Shown: piece by piece, positions 49,718 through 60,653 of the stretch
Position numbering within the stretch: the stretch's first letter is position 1
How the letters are laid out: each line of letters begins with the position of its first letter
From: Sphingomonas yunnanensis
GTDB taxonomy: Bacteria > Pseudomonadota > Alphaproteobacteria > Sphingomonadales > Sphingomonadaceae
Assembly: GCF_019898765.1 (NCBI RefSeq)
Contig: NZ_JAIOKB010000001.1
Location: 434,001 to 498,000 of the forward strand
Direction of reading: 5' to 3'
DNA length: 64,000 nt
The notes under the pieces: model-generated
The model's input: the letters and a program-made list of their open reading frames with translations, nothing else
What the model was told of the DNA's origin: nothing
The model's database searches: none
Program-made: the position numbers and the translations under genes

Positions 49718-50382
49718 AGCTGCTCCAGCGTGGGGATGAGGTCGTCGAAGCCGTCGATGATCGCCTCGGCGCCGAGCTCCTCGATGGGCTGCATCAGGAA
49801 GCCGAAGCGACATGCCACCGCGGGCAGTCCGGCGGCGTGCGCGGCCTGGATGTCGTAGATCGAATCGCCGACGAACGCCGCGCGCCCGCCGCCGCAGCGC
49901 TCCACCATCGCGTCAATCGGTCGCCGCGAGGGCTTGCCGTTGCCCGGCCCCATCGTGTCGCCGCCGATGATCGTGACGAAGCGATCGGTCAGGTCGAGCT
50001 GGTCGAGCACCTGGCGCGCGAGATGCTCGAGCTTGTTGGTCACCACCGCGAGCCGCACGTCGCGCGCCGCGAGAGCGTCGAGCGTCTCGATCACGCGCGG
50101 GTAGGGCTGAGTATGAACGGTGAGATGCGCCTCATAATAGTCGAGCAGCCGCCGGTGCAGCACCGCCAGCTCCTCCTCCGAGCAGCCGCCGGTCGCCGCC
50201 ATGCCCTGCGCGAGCATGTGACGCGCCCCGCCACCGATCATCGGCTTGACCTGCTCCACGCTGAGCGTCGGCCGCCCCACCGAGGCGAGCGCGTGGTTGG
50301 TCGCCGCGGCGAGGTCGCCCGAGGTGTCGAGCAGGGTGCCGTCGAGGTCGAAGCCGACGATCGGGAAAGGGAAGGAGGTCAT
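49714..50382 (-). CDS. gph: Phosphoglycolate phosphatase-like HAD hydrolase
   Basis: 222-residue HAD-superfamily phosphatase. Motif I FDLDGTLLDTSGD has nucleophile Asp12 and acid/base Asp14; motif II VVTNK, and motif III/IV GKPSRRP and FVGDSIYDI follow. The length and GGGARHML cap sequence fit Gph, which clears 2-phosphoglycolate, but other sugar phosphates remain possible. The ATG at 50382 is 61 bases from the divergent glmU start. Its stop overlaps the VanZ-like gene. Confidence 0.87.
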   Translation of the reverse strand: MTSFPFPIVGFDLDGTLLDTSGDLAAATNHALASVGRPTLSVEQVKPMIGGGARHMLAQGMAATGGCSEEELAVLHRRLLDYYEAHLTVHTQPYPRVIETLDALAARDVRLAVVTNKLEHLARQVLDQLDLTDRFVTIIGGDTMGPGNGKPSRRPIDAMVERCGGGRAAFVGDSIYDIQAAHAAGLPAVACRFGFLMQPIEELGAEAIIDGFDDLIPTLEQL

Positions 50383-50443
50383 GCGCGCGCCGCGTTGCCG
50401 CCTCGTACTGGAATTGGCAAGCAAAGGGTGGCAGGGCACGGTG

Positions 50444-51811
50444 ATGTCGAGCCAGCCGCCCGTCGCCCCCGTCGCCCCCGTCGCGATCGTCGTCCTTGCC
50501 GCGGGCAAGGGCACGCGGATGAAGTCCGATCTGCACAAGGTGCTGCATCCCATCGCGGGACGGCCGATGCTGCTCCACCTGCTCGCCAGCGCCGCGATGC
50601 TCGCGCCCGAGCGCACCGTCGTCGTGGTCGGCGCGGGGCGCGAGCAGGTCGAGGCAGCGGTGGCACCGCTCGGCGCCGCGACCGCGCACCAGGCCGAGCA
50701 GCTCGGCACTGGGCATGCGGTGATGCAGGCGGAGGCGGCGCTGGCGGGCTTCGCGGGCGACGTGCTGCTCCTCTACGGCGACGTGCCGCTGGTCAGCGCG
50801 GAGACGATGCGGGCGATGCTCGACCGGCTCCACGCCGCCGACTCGCCCGAGGTGGTGGTGCTCGGCTTCCGCCCCGCCGACCCCGGCGCCTACGGCCGGC
50901 TGATCGTCGCCGCCGACGGCGACCGGCTCGATAGGATCGTCGAATATAAGGACGCCAGCGCCGCCGAGCGCGCGGTCGACCTGTGCAACACCGGGCTGAT
51001 GGCGGTGCGCGGTGAGCGGCTGTTCGCGCTGCTGGGACGGCTCGGCAACGCCAATGCGGCGGGCGAATATTATCTCACCGACGTGGTCGAACTGTCGGGG
51101 CGGGCCGCGGTGATCGAGGCGGGGGCGGACGAGGTCGCGGGGGTCAACAGCCGCGCCGAGCTCGCCGCGGTGGAGGCGACGTGGCAGCAGGCGCGCCGCG
51201 CGCGCGCGATGGCGGAGGGCGCGACCCTGCTCGCACCCGAGACGGTGTGGTTCTCGCACGACACGGTGATCGGCCGCGACGTCACGATCGCGCAGAACGT
51301 CGTCTTCGGCCCCGGCGTGACGGTCGCCAACGGCGCGGTGATCCACGCCTTCAGCCATATCGAGGGGGCTCAGGTCGCGGGCGGGGTCGAGGTCGGCCCG
51401 TACGCGCGGCTGCGGCCGGGCGCCGTGCTCGAACCCGGCGCCAAGGTCGGCAATTTCGTCGAAGTGAAGAACGCGGTGCTGCACGCCGGCGCCAAGGCCA
51501 ACCACCTCAGCTATATCGGCGACGCCGAGGTCGGCGCCAAGGCCAACATCGGCGCCGGGACGATCACCTGCAACTACAATGGCTATCTCAAGAACCGGAC
51601 GGTGATCGGGGCAGGGGCGTTCGTCGGCTCCAACTCGGCGCTGGTCGCCCCCGTGACGATCGGCGACGGCGCCATCGTCGCGGCAGGTTCCGTTATTGTC
51701 CGGGATGTTACGGAGGATTCACTTGCCTTGGCGCGAGGTCGGCAGGAAGAGCGCGCGGGTTGGGCGGCGCGCTTCCGCGCGTCGATGAAGGCGAAGAAGG
51801 GCGGCCAATAA
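50444..51811 (+). CDS. glmU: Bifunctional GlcN-1-P acetyltransferase/GlcNAc-1-P uridyltransferase GlmU
   Basis: 455-residue enzyme making UDP-GlcNAc. The N-terminal pyrophosphorylase domain starts VVLAAGKGTRMKSDLHKVLH (17-36), and the C-terminal left-handed beta-helix (about 250-440) carries hexapeptide repeats and the acetyltransferase motif KNAVLHAGAKANHLSYIGDA. The ATG at 50444 fits the family; a GTG three bases earlier is possible. glmS follows after one base, so the two amino-sugar steps are one operon. Confidence 0.97.
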   Translation: MSSQPPVAPVAPVAIVVLAAGKGTRMKSDLHKVLHPIAGRPMLLHLLASAAMLAPERTVVVVGAGREQVEAAVAPLGAATAHQAEQLGTGHAVMQAEAALAGFAGDVLLLYGDVPLVSAETMRAMLDRLHAADSPEVVVLGFRPADPGAYGRLIVAADGDRLDRIVEYKDASAAERAVDLCNTGLMAVRGERLFALLGRLGNANAAGEYYLTDVVELSGRAAVIEAGADEVAGVNSRAELAAVEATWQQARRARAMAEGATLLAPETVWFSHDTVIGRDVTIAQNVVFGPGVTVANGAVIHAFSHIEGAQVAGGVEVGPYARLRPGAVLEPGAKVGNFVEVKNAVLHAGAKANHLSYIGDAEVGAKANIGAGTITCNYNGYLKNRTVIGAGAFVGSNSALVAPVTIGDGAIVAAGSVIVRDVTEDSLALARGRQEERAGWAARFRASMKAKKGGQ

Positions 51812-51812
51812 G

Positions 51813-53636
<1,824 letters not shown>

Positions 53637-53705
53637 GGCGGTCGCTGAGTGTCGGCATGTGCAGAAACGGTGATGTCTCGCCACCTCGTCCTGCCCTCAC
53701 CACCG

Positions 53706-53803
53706 GCGTGATCCTGAGCTTGTCTCAGGATCCACGGCCTCGCCGGGGCTGCCGCACCTGGGTCCGCGGCACGGTGGATCCTGAGACGAGCTCAGGATGA
53801 CGG
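53706..53803. repeat. 98-base intergenic palindrome, copy 4
   Basis: The left arm is GCGTGATCCTGAGCTTGTCT plus CAGGATCCAC; the right arm is GTGGATCCTGAGACGAGCTC plus AGGATGACGG. It differs from copy 1 mainly in the central loop and a few arm bases. It lies between the convergent glmS and YcaQ-like genes. Confidence 0.85.
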
Positions 53804-53838
53804 CCGGGGTGAGGGCGGGGGCTGTCCACCCCACCGGC

Positions 53839-55017
53839 TCAGTCGCCGCTCACCACCTCGCCTACCACGACGCGCTCCAGCCCGAGCCACGCCGTCATCC
53901 GCTCCAGTTCGACGAGCAGCCGCGGCATCGTGTCGACGGGCGCGCCCGGCTCGAGCGTCACGCGTTTCGCCACCAGCACGCCCGCGGCGCGCTCGGCCTT
54001 GAGGTCGACCCGCGCCACCAGTGCCTCGTCGAGCAGGAAGGGCAGGACGTAATAGCCGTGCTGTCGGCGCTCCTGCGGCACGTAGATCTCGATCCGATAG
54101 CGAAAGCCGAACAGCCGCTCGGTGCGCGCGCGCTCCCACACCAGCGGGTCGAACGGCGCGAGCAGCGCCGCGCGTCGCACCCGCCGCGGCGGTGCGACGT
54201 CGCGGTGAAGCCACGCGCGTTGCGACCAACCCTCGACCCGCGCCGGCAGCAGGACGCCCGCCTCGGCCAAGGTGGCGATGGCATGGTCGCCTTCCTCCGG
54301 GCGAAGCCGATAATAGTCGCGCAGGTCGGCCACGGTGGCGACACCCAGCGCGCGCGCGGCGCGCTCGATCAGCCCCGCCTGCGCGCCCTCCGCGGAGGGG
54401 GTCGGCAGCGCCAGCAGAGCGGCGGGAAGCACACGCTCGGGCAGATCATAGACGCGCGCGAAGCTGCCGCGACGGGTCGCGGTGGTGATCCGTCCCGACC
54501 AGAACAGCCATTCGAGCGCGTGTTTGGTGTCGCTCCACTGCCACCAGCCGCTCCGGCTCGCGCCATTCTCGAAGTCCGCTGCCGTGAGCGGTCCCTCGCC
54601 GGCGATGCGTTCGAGCACCGCCATCGCTTGGGCGCGATCCTCGCCGGCGAAGCGGCGCAGCCGCACATAGCCGGCCTCGCCGCGCTCGGCGCGCGCCATC
54701 CGCCAGCGCAGCAGCGGATGGAGCTCGAGCGGCAGCAGCGACGCCTCGTGCGCCCAATACTCGAACAGGCGCCGGTGGCGCGGCGGCCCCCAGGCGTCGC
54801 GCTCCAGCAACGCGCGATCATAGCCGCCGAGCCGTGCGAAGGCAGGAAGATAATGCGCGCGCGTCAGCACGTTGACGCTGTCGATCTGGAAGAGGCCGAG
54901 CCGCTCGGCGGTGCCGCGCAGCTGCGCCGCGCCGGGACGGTCGGGCAGCCGCCGGCCGAAACCCTGCGCCGCGAGCGCGATCCGGCGCGCCTCGATCAGC
55001 GAAAAGTTCAGCGACAT
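53839..55017 (-). CDS. YcaQ/AlkZ-like winged-helix DNA glycosylase domain protein
   Basis: 392-residue protein of the HTH_42 superfamily. The N-terminal block RIALAAQGFGRRLPDRP and the FQIDSVNVLTRAHYLPAFAR block carry the Gln-x-Asp-type residues typical of YcaQ (which unhooks DNA crosslinks). YYVLPFLLDEALVARVDLKA in the C-terminal half is also conserved in the family. It is predicted to be a DNA repair enzyme. The ATG at 55017 is preferred over a longer ORF. Substrate range is unknown. Confidence 0.85.
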   Translation of the reverse strand: MSLNFSLIEARRIALAAQGFGRRLPDRPGAAQLRGTAERLGLFQIDSVNVLTRAHYLPAFARLGGYDRALLERDAWGPPRHRRLFEYWAHEASLLPLELHPLLRWRMARAERGEAGYVRLRRFAGEDRAQAMAVLERIAGEGPLTAADFENGASRSGWWQWSDTKHALEWLFWSGRITTATRRGSFARVYDLPERVLPAALLALPTPSAEGAQAGLIERAARALGVATVADLRDYYRLRPEEGDHAIATLAEAGVLLPARVEGWSQRAWLHRDVAPPRRVRRAALLAPFDPLVWERARTERLFGFRYRIEIYVPQERRQHGYYVLPFLLDEALVARVDLKAERAAGVLVAKRVTLEPGAPVDTMPRLLVELERMTAWLGLERVVVGEVVSGD

Positions 55018-55065
55018 GTTCGTGCCTTGACGCGCACGGGGCGGTGCCGTCAACGGCCTCGCGCT

Positions 55066-55974
55066 TCAGGCGGCGCGAGCGACCCGCGGCGTGGCGCCGG
55101 TACGCACATGGTCGTGGATGGCGGCGACGATCGGATCGATCAGCTCGGGCGGCAGCGTATGCCCCATGCCCTCGATCTCGAGCAGCCGCGCGCCCGGGAT
55201 CGCGCGCGCGGTCTCGCGCCCGCCAGCGGGCGGGACCAGCGGATCGTCGCTGCCGTGGATCACCAAGGTCGGCGCCTCGATCGCCCGCAGCCGATCCGTC
55301 CGATCGCCGTCCGCGACGATCGCGGCCATCTGGCGCAGGAAGCCGGTCGGGCAGCGGTTGCGCAGCGTCTCGGCACGGATCCGCTCCGCCATCAGCGCGT
55401 CCTCCATCGGGAAGCGACCGCTTACCGCGCGTCCCGCCAGCGTCCCATGCGCGACGATCGCCTCGACGTCGTCGCTGCGCGGGTGGCGCAGCAGCAGCGC
55501 GGTGGCGCGCATCGACGGCCGCGAGCAACCCGGATGGCCCGTGGTCGACATGATCGAGGTGAGCGAGGCAGCGCGCTCGGGCCAGCCCGCCGCGACCAGC
55601 TGCGCGATCATCCCGCCCATCGAGGCGCCGACGAGATGCGCTCGCTCGACGCCGAGCGAGTCGAGCACGCCGATCGCGTCGGCCGCCATGTCGGTGAGCG
55701 TGTAGGGAACGGGCGGCACGCGGCCGAACTGCTTCTGCATCACCGTCCAGACGATGCTCGGTACGCCGGCATGATCGAACTTGGTGGAGAGGCCGACGTC
55801 GCGGTTGTCGAAGCGGATCACGCGATAGCCCAGCGCGGCGAGCGCCTCGACCATCGCGGGCGGCCAGCGCACCAGCTGTGCGCCCAGACCCATGATCAGC
55901 AGGACCGCCGGCCCGTCAGGCGGCCCGCTCTCCTCCACGTCGATCTCGATCCCATTCGCCCGCACCAGCGTCAT
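55066..55974 (-). CDS. Alpha/beta-fold hydrolase
   Basis: 302-residue soluble hydrolase. The nucleophile elbow GASMGG holds Ser118, the oxyanion region LLIMGLGAQ precedes it, the acid is in HGSDDPLVPP and the His in EGMGHTLPPEL. This is the family's full catalytic triad. It is divergent from marR, 129 bases apart, so the MarR-like regulator probably controls it. The substrate is not predictable; an ester or lactone is most likely. Confidence 0.87.
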   Translation of the reverse strand: MTLVRANGIEIDVEESGPPDGPAVLLIMGLGAQLVRWPPAMVEALAALGYRVIRFDNRDVGLSTKFDHAGVPSIVWTVMQKQFGRVPPVPYTLTDMAADAIGVLDSLGVERAHLVGASMGGMIAQLVAAGWPERAASLTSIMSTTGHPGCSRPSMRATALLLRHPRSDDVEAIVAHGTLAGRAVSGRFPMEDALMAERIRAETLRNRCPTGFLRQMAAIVADGDRTDRLRAIEAPTLVIHGSDDPLVPPAGGRETARAIPGARLLEIEGMGHTLPPELIDPIVAAIHDHVRTGATPRVARAA

Positions 55975-56103
55975 CGCTCACTCCGTCGTCACGCACCTCC
56001 CGAGGCGCCGCCCATCATCCTACTTATGGCGGTCATACCATCGTCACGTGAATGCAACATTTCCATTCCGGTTCCGCTCGACGCCGTCCCGTGTTAGCGC
56101 AGC

Positions 56104-56553
56104 ATGTTCATGGCCGACCGCCTCCATCTCGATCGCTTCCTGCCCTACCTATTGTCCGTCACCTCCAACCGGGTGAGCGACCGCATCGCGCGCGCCTATG
56201 ACGCGCTGTTCGGGCTATCGATCCCGGAGTGGCGGCTCGTCACGCTGATCGCGGAGCACGCTCCGATCACGCAGGTGGAGCTGGGCGAGCGCAGCCGGAT
56301 GGACAAGGTGACCGTGAGCCGCGCCGCGATCGCGCTGACCGGTCGCGGGCTGCTCGAGCGCAGTCCCAACGACACCGACCGGCGCTCGCACCACCTGCGA
56401 CTGAGCGCGGCCGGCGAGGCGCTCTACGCTCAGGTCGCGCCCGAGGCGAAGGCGCTGGAGCGACGCATCTTCGGCCGCTTCACCCCGGCCGAGCTCGAGC
56501 AGTTCACGGACATGCTGCGGCGGGTCGACGCCGCGGTGCAGGAGGAAAGTTGA
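56104..56553 (+). CDS. MarR-family transcriptional regulator
   Basis: 149-residue winged-helix dimer. The DNA-binding part is about residues 35-105: ITQVELGERSRMDKVTVSRA and LLERSPNDTDRRSHHLRLS, with the beta-wing DTDRRS typical of MarR. Flanking helices form the dimer interface. It is divergent from the hydrolase and followed directly by the fructokinase, so it likely controls one or both and responds to a small ligand. Confidence 0.92.
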   Translation: MFMADRLHLDRFLPYLLSVTSNRVSDRIARAYDALFGLSIPEWRLVTLIAEHAPITQVELGERSRMDKVTVSRAAIALTGRGLLERSPNDTDRRSHHLRLSAAGEALYAQVAPEAKALERRIFGRFTPAELEQFTDMLRRVDAAVQEES

Positions 56554-57468
56554 ATGGCGCAATTGCCGCTGATCGCGGGCGTTGAACTCGGCGGGACGAA
56601 GTGCATCGCGGTGCTCTCGCGCGGGCCGGACGCGATCCTGGAGGAGATACGCGTGCCGACCACGCGCCCGGAGGAGACGCTGCCGGCGCTCGAGGCGGCG
56701 CTCGACCAGTGGCGCGGCTTCGCGGCGATCGGGGTAGCGAGTTTCGGTCCGGTCTCGATCGACCCGCACTCAGGCGATTATGGCAGGATCACCTCGACCC
56801 CCAAGCCGCACTGGGCCAACACCGACGTCGCCCGTCGCTTGGGCGCGCGCTACGACGTGCCCGTCGGCTTCCACAGCGACGTGGTCGGCGCCGCGCTGGC
56901 CGAGGCACGCTGGGGCGCGGGTCAGGGGCTGCCCGACCTCGCTTATGTCACCGTCGGCACCGGCGTGGGTGCCGGCATGATCGCGCACGGCCGCCCGGTC
57001 GACGGCCTGACTCATTCCGAGTTCGGCCATATCCGGCCGCCGCGCGTCGCCGGAGACGATTGGATCGGCGCTTGCCCCTATCACGGCGCGTGCGTCGAGG
57101 GGCTCGCCGCCGGTCCGGCGATCGCGGCGCGCACGGGTGTCAAGGGCGAGGAGCTCGGCGCCGACCATCCCGCCTGGGACACGGTGGTGGGTGCGCTGTC
57201 GACGCTGCTCGCGACGCTGACGCTCACCGGCGTACCGCGCCGCATCGTGCTGGGCGGTGGAGTGATGGTGGGCAACCCCTGGCTTCTCCCACGGCTTCGC
57301 GCGGCGACCGCGGCGAATCTGAACGGCTATATCGCGCTGCCCGAGGTGACGGACATGGACACGTTCATCGTCCCGGCGGCGCTCGGCGGCAATGCTGGCC
57401 CGCTCGGCGCGGTGCTGCTCGGCGCGCTGGCGGTGGAGGACCGGCTCGGCGCCGCGCGGGCGGGGTAG
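56554..57468 (+). CDS. ROK-family sugar kinase (fructokinase-like)
   Basis: 304-residue ATP-dependent sugar kinase. The phosphate loop GVELGGTK is at 9-16, the catalytic Asp109 lies in HSDVVGAALAE, and the ROK zinc site is made of His159, Cys174, His177 and Cys180 (GHIRPP then CPYHGAC). The overall pattern fits Mak-type fructokinase. Its ATG follows the marR stop with no gap, and GGAGGAAAG in the marR end serves as ribosome binding site. Sugar specificity is inferred. Confidence 0.9.
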   Translation: MAQLPLIAGVELGGTKCIAVLSRGPDAILEEIRVPTTRPEETLPALEAALDQWRGFAAIGVASFGPVSIDPHSGDYGRITSTPKPHWANTDVARRLGARYDVPVGFHSDVVGAALAEARWGAGQGLPDLAYVTVGTGVGAGMIAHGRPVDGLTHSEFGHIRPPRVAGDDWIGACPYHGACVEGLAAGPAIAARTGVKGEELGADHPAWDTVVGALSTLLATLTLTGVPRRIVLGGGVMVGNPWLLPRLRAATAANLNGYIALPEVTDMDTFIVPAALGGNAGPLGAVLLGALAVEDRLGAARAG

Positions 57469-57672
57469 CCGCGCGGGGCTAAATCGGTGACGAGCGAGCG
57501 CCCCGGCTGAGCGTGCTCGCCTGTCGACAGGTCGCGCTCGCCCGCCTGCGCGCGGACGCAGGCGCCAGCAGCGCGGCGCGAAGGCCGAGACCGGGCGTCT
57601 CGTCCGCTCGCCACGTATCTCCGCTGCGCCGGCACTGACCCAGATTCACGGTCGGCGCCGCGAGAGTGACCG

Positions 57673-59430
57673 TCAGGTCGTCGGCGCCTCCGTTGCCACC
57701 GACGCGTCCAGCAGCGGTGCGAGCGCGTCGATGGGGCTGACGCTCGGCAGCGCCGCGAGCGCCTCCTCCAACCGTGGCCCGCTGCCCCCGCCGAGCGGTC
57801 CGCTGAGTAGGCGAAAGACCTGGCCGCTCGGCTTGGCCTCGAAACCAGCGGCGTAGCGCTGGTGCAGCGTATCCAGGTCGCTCATCCGACTTAGCATCGC
57901 CAGCGCGATGGCGTGCCGCAGCACGATGGTCTGCTCCACCTCGCTGAGCGGCCCCGTCGTGCGCGGCAGCAGCGACTCGTCGGCGGCGACGAGATCCGCC
58001 CAGCGCCGTTGCTTCCACAGGATCTCGCTGCGCAGCGCCGCGTTGTTCGGCACCTCGGCCAGGATCGCCACGGCCTGGTCGACCCGCCCGAGCTGCGCCA
58101 GCGCGATCGCCTGGATACGCTGACGCTCCGAGATCATCGCGGGCGTGTAGTCGCCGCGCGCGGTGGTCCGCAGCAGCGTCACCGCTTCACCGGCCTTGCC
58201 GGCGAGGATCTGCAGCGTCGCCACGCGCGCGGACAAGGGCCCCTGCGCGATGTCGCTGGTGCGGTAGCGCAGCTGATAGGCGAGCAGGTCGGCGGCCTGC
58301 TGGTAGAGGCCCGCCTGGATCAGCCGCTGTGCGAAGCGCTCGATCAGCTGGTTGCCGCTCGCGCCCGACGGGACGATGTCGCGATAGTCCCATAGCAGGG
58401 TCGCGCTGCGCGGCAGCGGCATGGTGGCGCCGGGATCGATCAGCGCCTCGAGCTCATGCTGCACCGCGTCGCGGAAAGCGGTCGGTCGGCGGGTCACGTC
58501 GAAATAGCGGAGCAGCGCCGCGCCCGCGGCCAAGGCGCCGGCGTGGTCACCGCGCTCCGCCGCGAGCCGGAAGGTGAGCGCGCGCGCGCGCTCCTCCACC
58601 GTGTCGCCGCGCCAGGAGAAGGTGAGCGTGTTGAGCTGTCTGATCGCCGCGTCGGGGGCGAGTTCGCCGCCGGCCAGGCCGACCTCGATCAGGCCCAGCC
58701 GCGCCGCGGCGCGATCGACCGCAGAGCCCTCACGCTCGACCTTACCGAACAGCGTCTTCGCCGGGGCATATTGGCCGAGCTGCGCCTGAGCGCGCGCGCG
58801 CAGCAGCGTGGCGCCCGCATGGTCGGGTGGCATGCCCGCGAGCACCGCGGCCGCGGCCTCGGGCCGCCCCGTCTCGAGCGCGATCGTCGCGATCGCGAGC
58901 GTGAACGGAGACCTCGCCGCGACCGGACGTTCCATCAGCGCCGGGGTCGCGCAGCCGATCAGCGACCGCGCCGCCTCATATTGGCGCAGCTCCGCCAGCG
59001 CGCGAAGACGCCATGCGCAGCGCTCGGTGCTGGGGCTACCTGTCCCGCCCGCCCGCGGCGCGAGAGCGACCAGCGCTTCGACGTCGTGATGCGTCAGCGT
59101 CAGCGCGGCGCCATAGGCCAGACGAAAGGAGTCGAGCAGCAGCAGATCGGGTTCGTCCTGGCGCATCGTGTCGAGCACGCCGACCGCCTCGGCGCCGCGG
59201 TTTTGCCCGATCAGGCTGCGCGCGAACGCCCAGCGCGCCGGCTGCCGCTCGCTGGCGGACACGCTCAGCGCGTGCCAGGACTCCGCGTCGGCGACGATGG
59301 GCCAGGCGGCCTTGCCGCTGGGTGACGGCAGCCGCGCGAGCGTCGGGGCGAAAGTCGCGCCACCGGTCTGTGCGGTCGCACCGCCAGCGGCGAGCGCCAG
59401 TGCGAGCGCGGCGCCGAGACGCGCCCTCAC
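57673..59430 (-). CDS. Large exported TPR-like protein near flagellar genes
   Basis: 585-residue protein with a GTG start and signal peptide (VRARLGAALALALAAGGATA). Most of the rest is alpha-helical with about ten TPR-like helix pairs (for example ARWAFARSLIGQNRGAEAVG and QLGRVDQAVAILAEVPN). No catalytic motif. It overlaps the 86-residue membrane protein gene by four bases. The location beside fliL/fliM/motE suggests a role in flagellar assembly or motor function, but this is only context. Confidence 0.78.
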   Translation of the reverse strand: MRARLGAALALALAAGGATAQTGGATFAPTLARLPSPSGKAAWPIVADAESWHALSVSASERQPARWAFARSLIGQNRGAEAVGVLDTMRQDEPDLLLLDSFRLAYGAALTLTHHDVEALVALAPRAGGTGSPSTERCAWRLRALAELRQYEAARSLIGCATPALMERPVAARSPFTLAIATIALETGRPEAAAAVLAGMPPDHAGATLLRARAQAQLGQYAPAKTLFGKVEREGSAVDRAAARLGLIEVGLAGGELAPDAAIRQLNTLTFSWRGDTVEERARALTFRLAAERGDHAGALAAGAALLRYFDVTRRPTAFRDAVQHELEALIDPGATMPLPRSATLLWDYRDIVPSGASGNQLIERFAQRLIQAGLYQQAADLLAYQLRYRTSDIAQGPLSARVATLQILAGKAGEAVTLLRTTARGDYTPAMISERQRIQAIALAQLGRVDQAVAILAEVPNNAALRSEILWKQRRWADLVAADESLLPRTTGPLSEVEQTIVLRHAIALAMLSRMSDLDTLHQRYAAGFEAKPSGQVFRLLSGPLGGGSGPRLEEALAALPSVSPIDALAPLLDASVATEAPTT

Positions 59431-59687
59431 GACAGCACGTCCGGGATCAGGCCGAGCAGCGCCACAGCCGTGCCGCCGGCCGCGGTAGCGGCGAGAAACA
59501 AGCCGATGAGCGGCCAGGACGGGCGATCCTCGATGATGTCGCGTGCGTCCGGTAGCGGCTCGCCGTCGTACGCTCCATCGTCCCACCGCCGATCGCTTGG
59601 CCCGACCGGCGGCGATGCGGCCTCACTGTCGCGGGTGATGACCCGGTAACGTGGTGGAAGGTTTCGACCGGTCATTGACGCATCCAT
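59427..59687 (-). CDS. Small C-terminally anchored membrane protein
   Basis: 86-residue protein with a polar, acidic N-terminal half (SDRRWDDGAYDGEPLPDARD) and one hydrophobic C-terminal segment (WPLIGLFLAATAAGGTAVAL). The ATG at 59687 or the one at 59675 (MTGRNLPPRYRV) could be the start. It overlaps the downstream TPR gene by four bases. It is divergent from the FliL-like gene by 71 bases. No family recognised. Confidence 0.65.
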   Translation of the reverse strand: MDASMTGRNLPPRYRVITRDSEAASPPVGPSDRRWDDGAYDGEPLPDARDIIEDRPSWPLIGLFLAATAAGGTAVALLGLIPDVLS

Positions 59688-59758
59688 CGAGTTGGTCGTC
59701 CTATCATAGGAGCGGATAGGCGGTGCGTGGTCGCGCCGCCCCGCTTTCGGAGGATCGC

Positions 59759-60157
59759 GTGAGACGCTCGCTGCTGCAAGCTTTGCTGCCGCTCCTGTTG
59801 GTCGCGGCCGATCGGGGCGCCGAGATCCGCGGTTACATCACCGATCGTCCGATCGTATACGTCGATCCCATCGAGCTGCCGCTGTTCGAGGGCGGCACGA
59901 TCGCGGGGCGAGTGCGGGTTCGGCTGGCTCTTCAGGCGGCCAATAGCGACGCTGCGTTGCGGCTCTACCTGCAGCGGCCCGAGGCACGGTCGGCGCTGCT
60001 CATCGCACTGGTCGACTTCGACCGTGCCGAGTGCGCCCCGCTGGTGCCGATCAATGTCGAGCGAATGAGCGGAGTGGTCAATCGCGCGCTCCAGCGCGCC
60101 GGTATGACCGATGCGCGTCAGGTCTTGATCCTGGAAGTAACCAGCGAACCGATCTGA
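59759..60157 (+). CDS. FliL-like exported protein, tentative
   Basis: 132-residue protein with a signal peptide (VRRSLLQALLPLLLVAADRG) and a mature region that, by pattern, resembles the FliL periplasmic fold: PIELPLFEGGTIAGRVRVRL, then DAALRLYLQRPEARSALLIA and a C-terminal strand (ARQVLILEVTSEPI). GGAGGA upstream favours the GTG at 59759 over the GTG at 59723. The true fliL lies at 63.4 kb. The function could be related to the motor, but this is not established. Confidence 0.55.
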   Translation: MRRSLLQALLPLLLVAADRGAEIRGYITDRPIVYVDPIELPLFEGGTIAGRVRVRLALQAANSDAALRLYLQRPEARSALLIALVDFDRAECAPLVPINVERMSGVVNRALQRAGMTDARQVLILEVTSEPI

Positions 60158-60653
60158 CCGAGCGATCCGCCGACCGCGGTTGGTCGGATCTGCCGGTGGT
60201 TCAGATTCGCCGGGTATATGAGGTCGGCAAATCGAGGCGGGGGCGACGGCGACTTCCGGCGAGTGGCGACGAGCGACATCACGACGCCGCGGCTGAGAAT
60301 CGCGACAGACACGATCACTGTAGAGTGAGGGCCGAGCGGCTCCCGCTTGTCCAGCTCGCGCCCGTCGCGTTTTCACCGCGACGAGTCAGGCTCTCTTCCT
60401 GCCATGTGCCGCTGGTCCCGTCCGCTGGTTCCTGTGTCGGCACCGTCGCATGCGCGGCCAGAGCGGCACATGGCAAAGTGTCGGTCGCGGCTTGCCCAAC
60501 GATCGATCGGTCCACGTGACGACGTCTGCCGATCGCTCAACTGTGCGGCCCCGTCACGCGACCCTTGATCACGCGACTCTTGATCAGGCGATGCTTGGCA
60601 GCGACGAGGTTCCACCGCGCTGTCTGGCTGGAACAAGCACAGGGGATGCTACA
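60158..60653. other. Spacer without a supported gene
   Basis: No ORF here has protein-like composition or a recognisable domain. Near 60556-60595 there are imperfect repeats of a CTTGATCA/GCGAC pattern. The stretch lies between the end of the FliL-like gene and the stop of the MotE-like gene (convergent). Terminators for both may be inside, but no clear hairpin with T-run was found. Confidence 0.5.

Noticed and set aside
57469..57672. Possible gene between the fructokinase and the TPR gene
   Set aside because: Only short shadow ORFs; the stretch is simply the convergent spacer.
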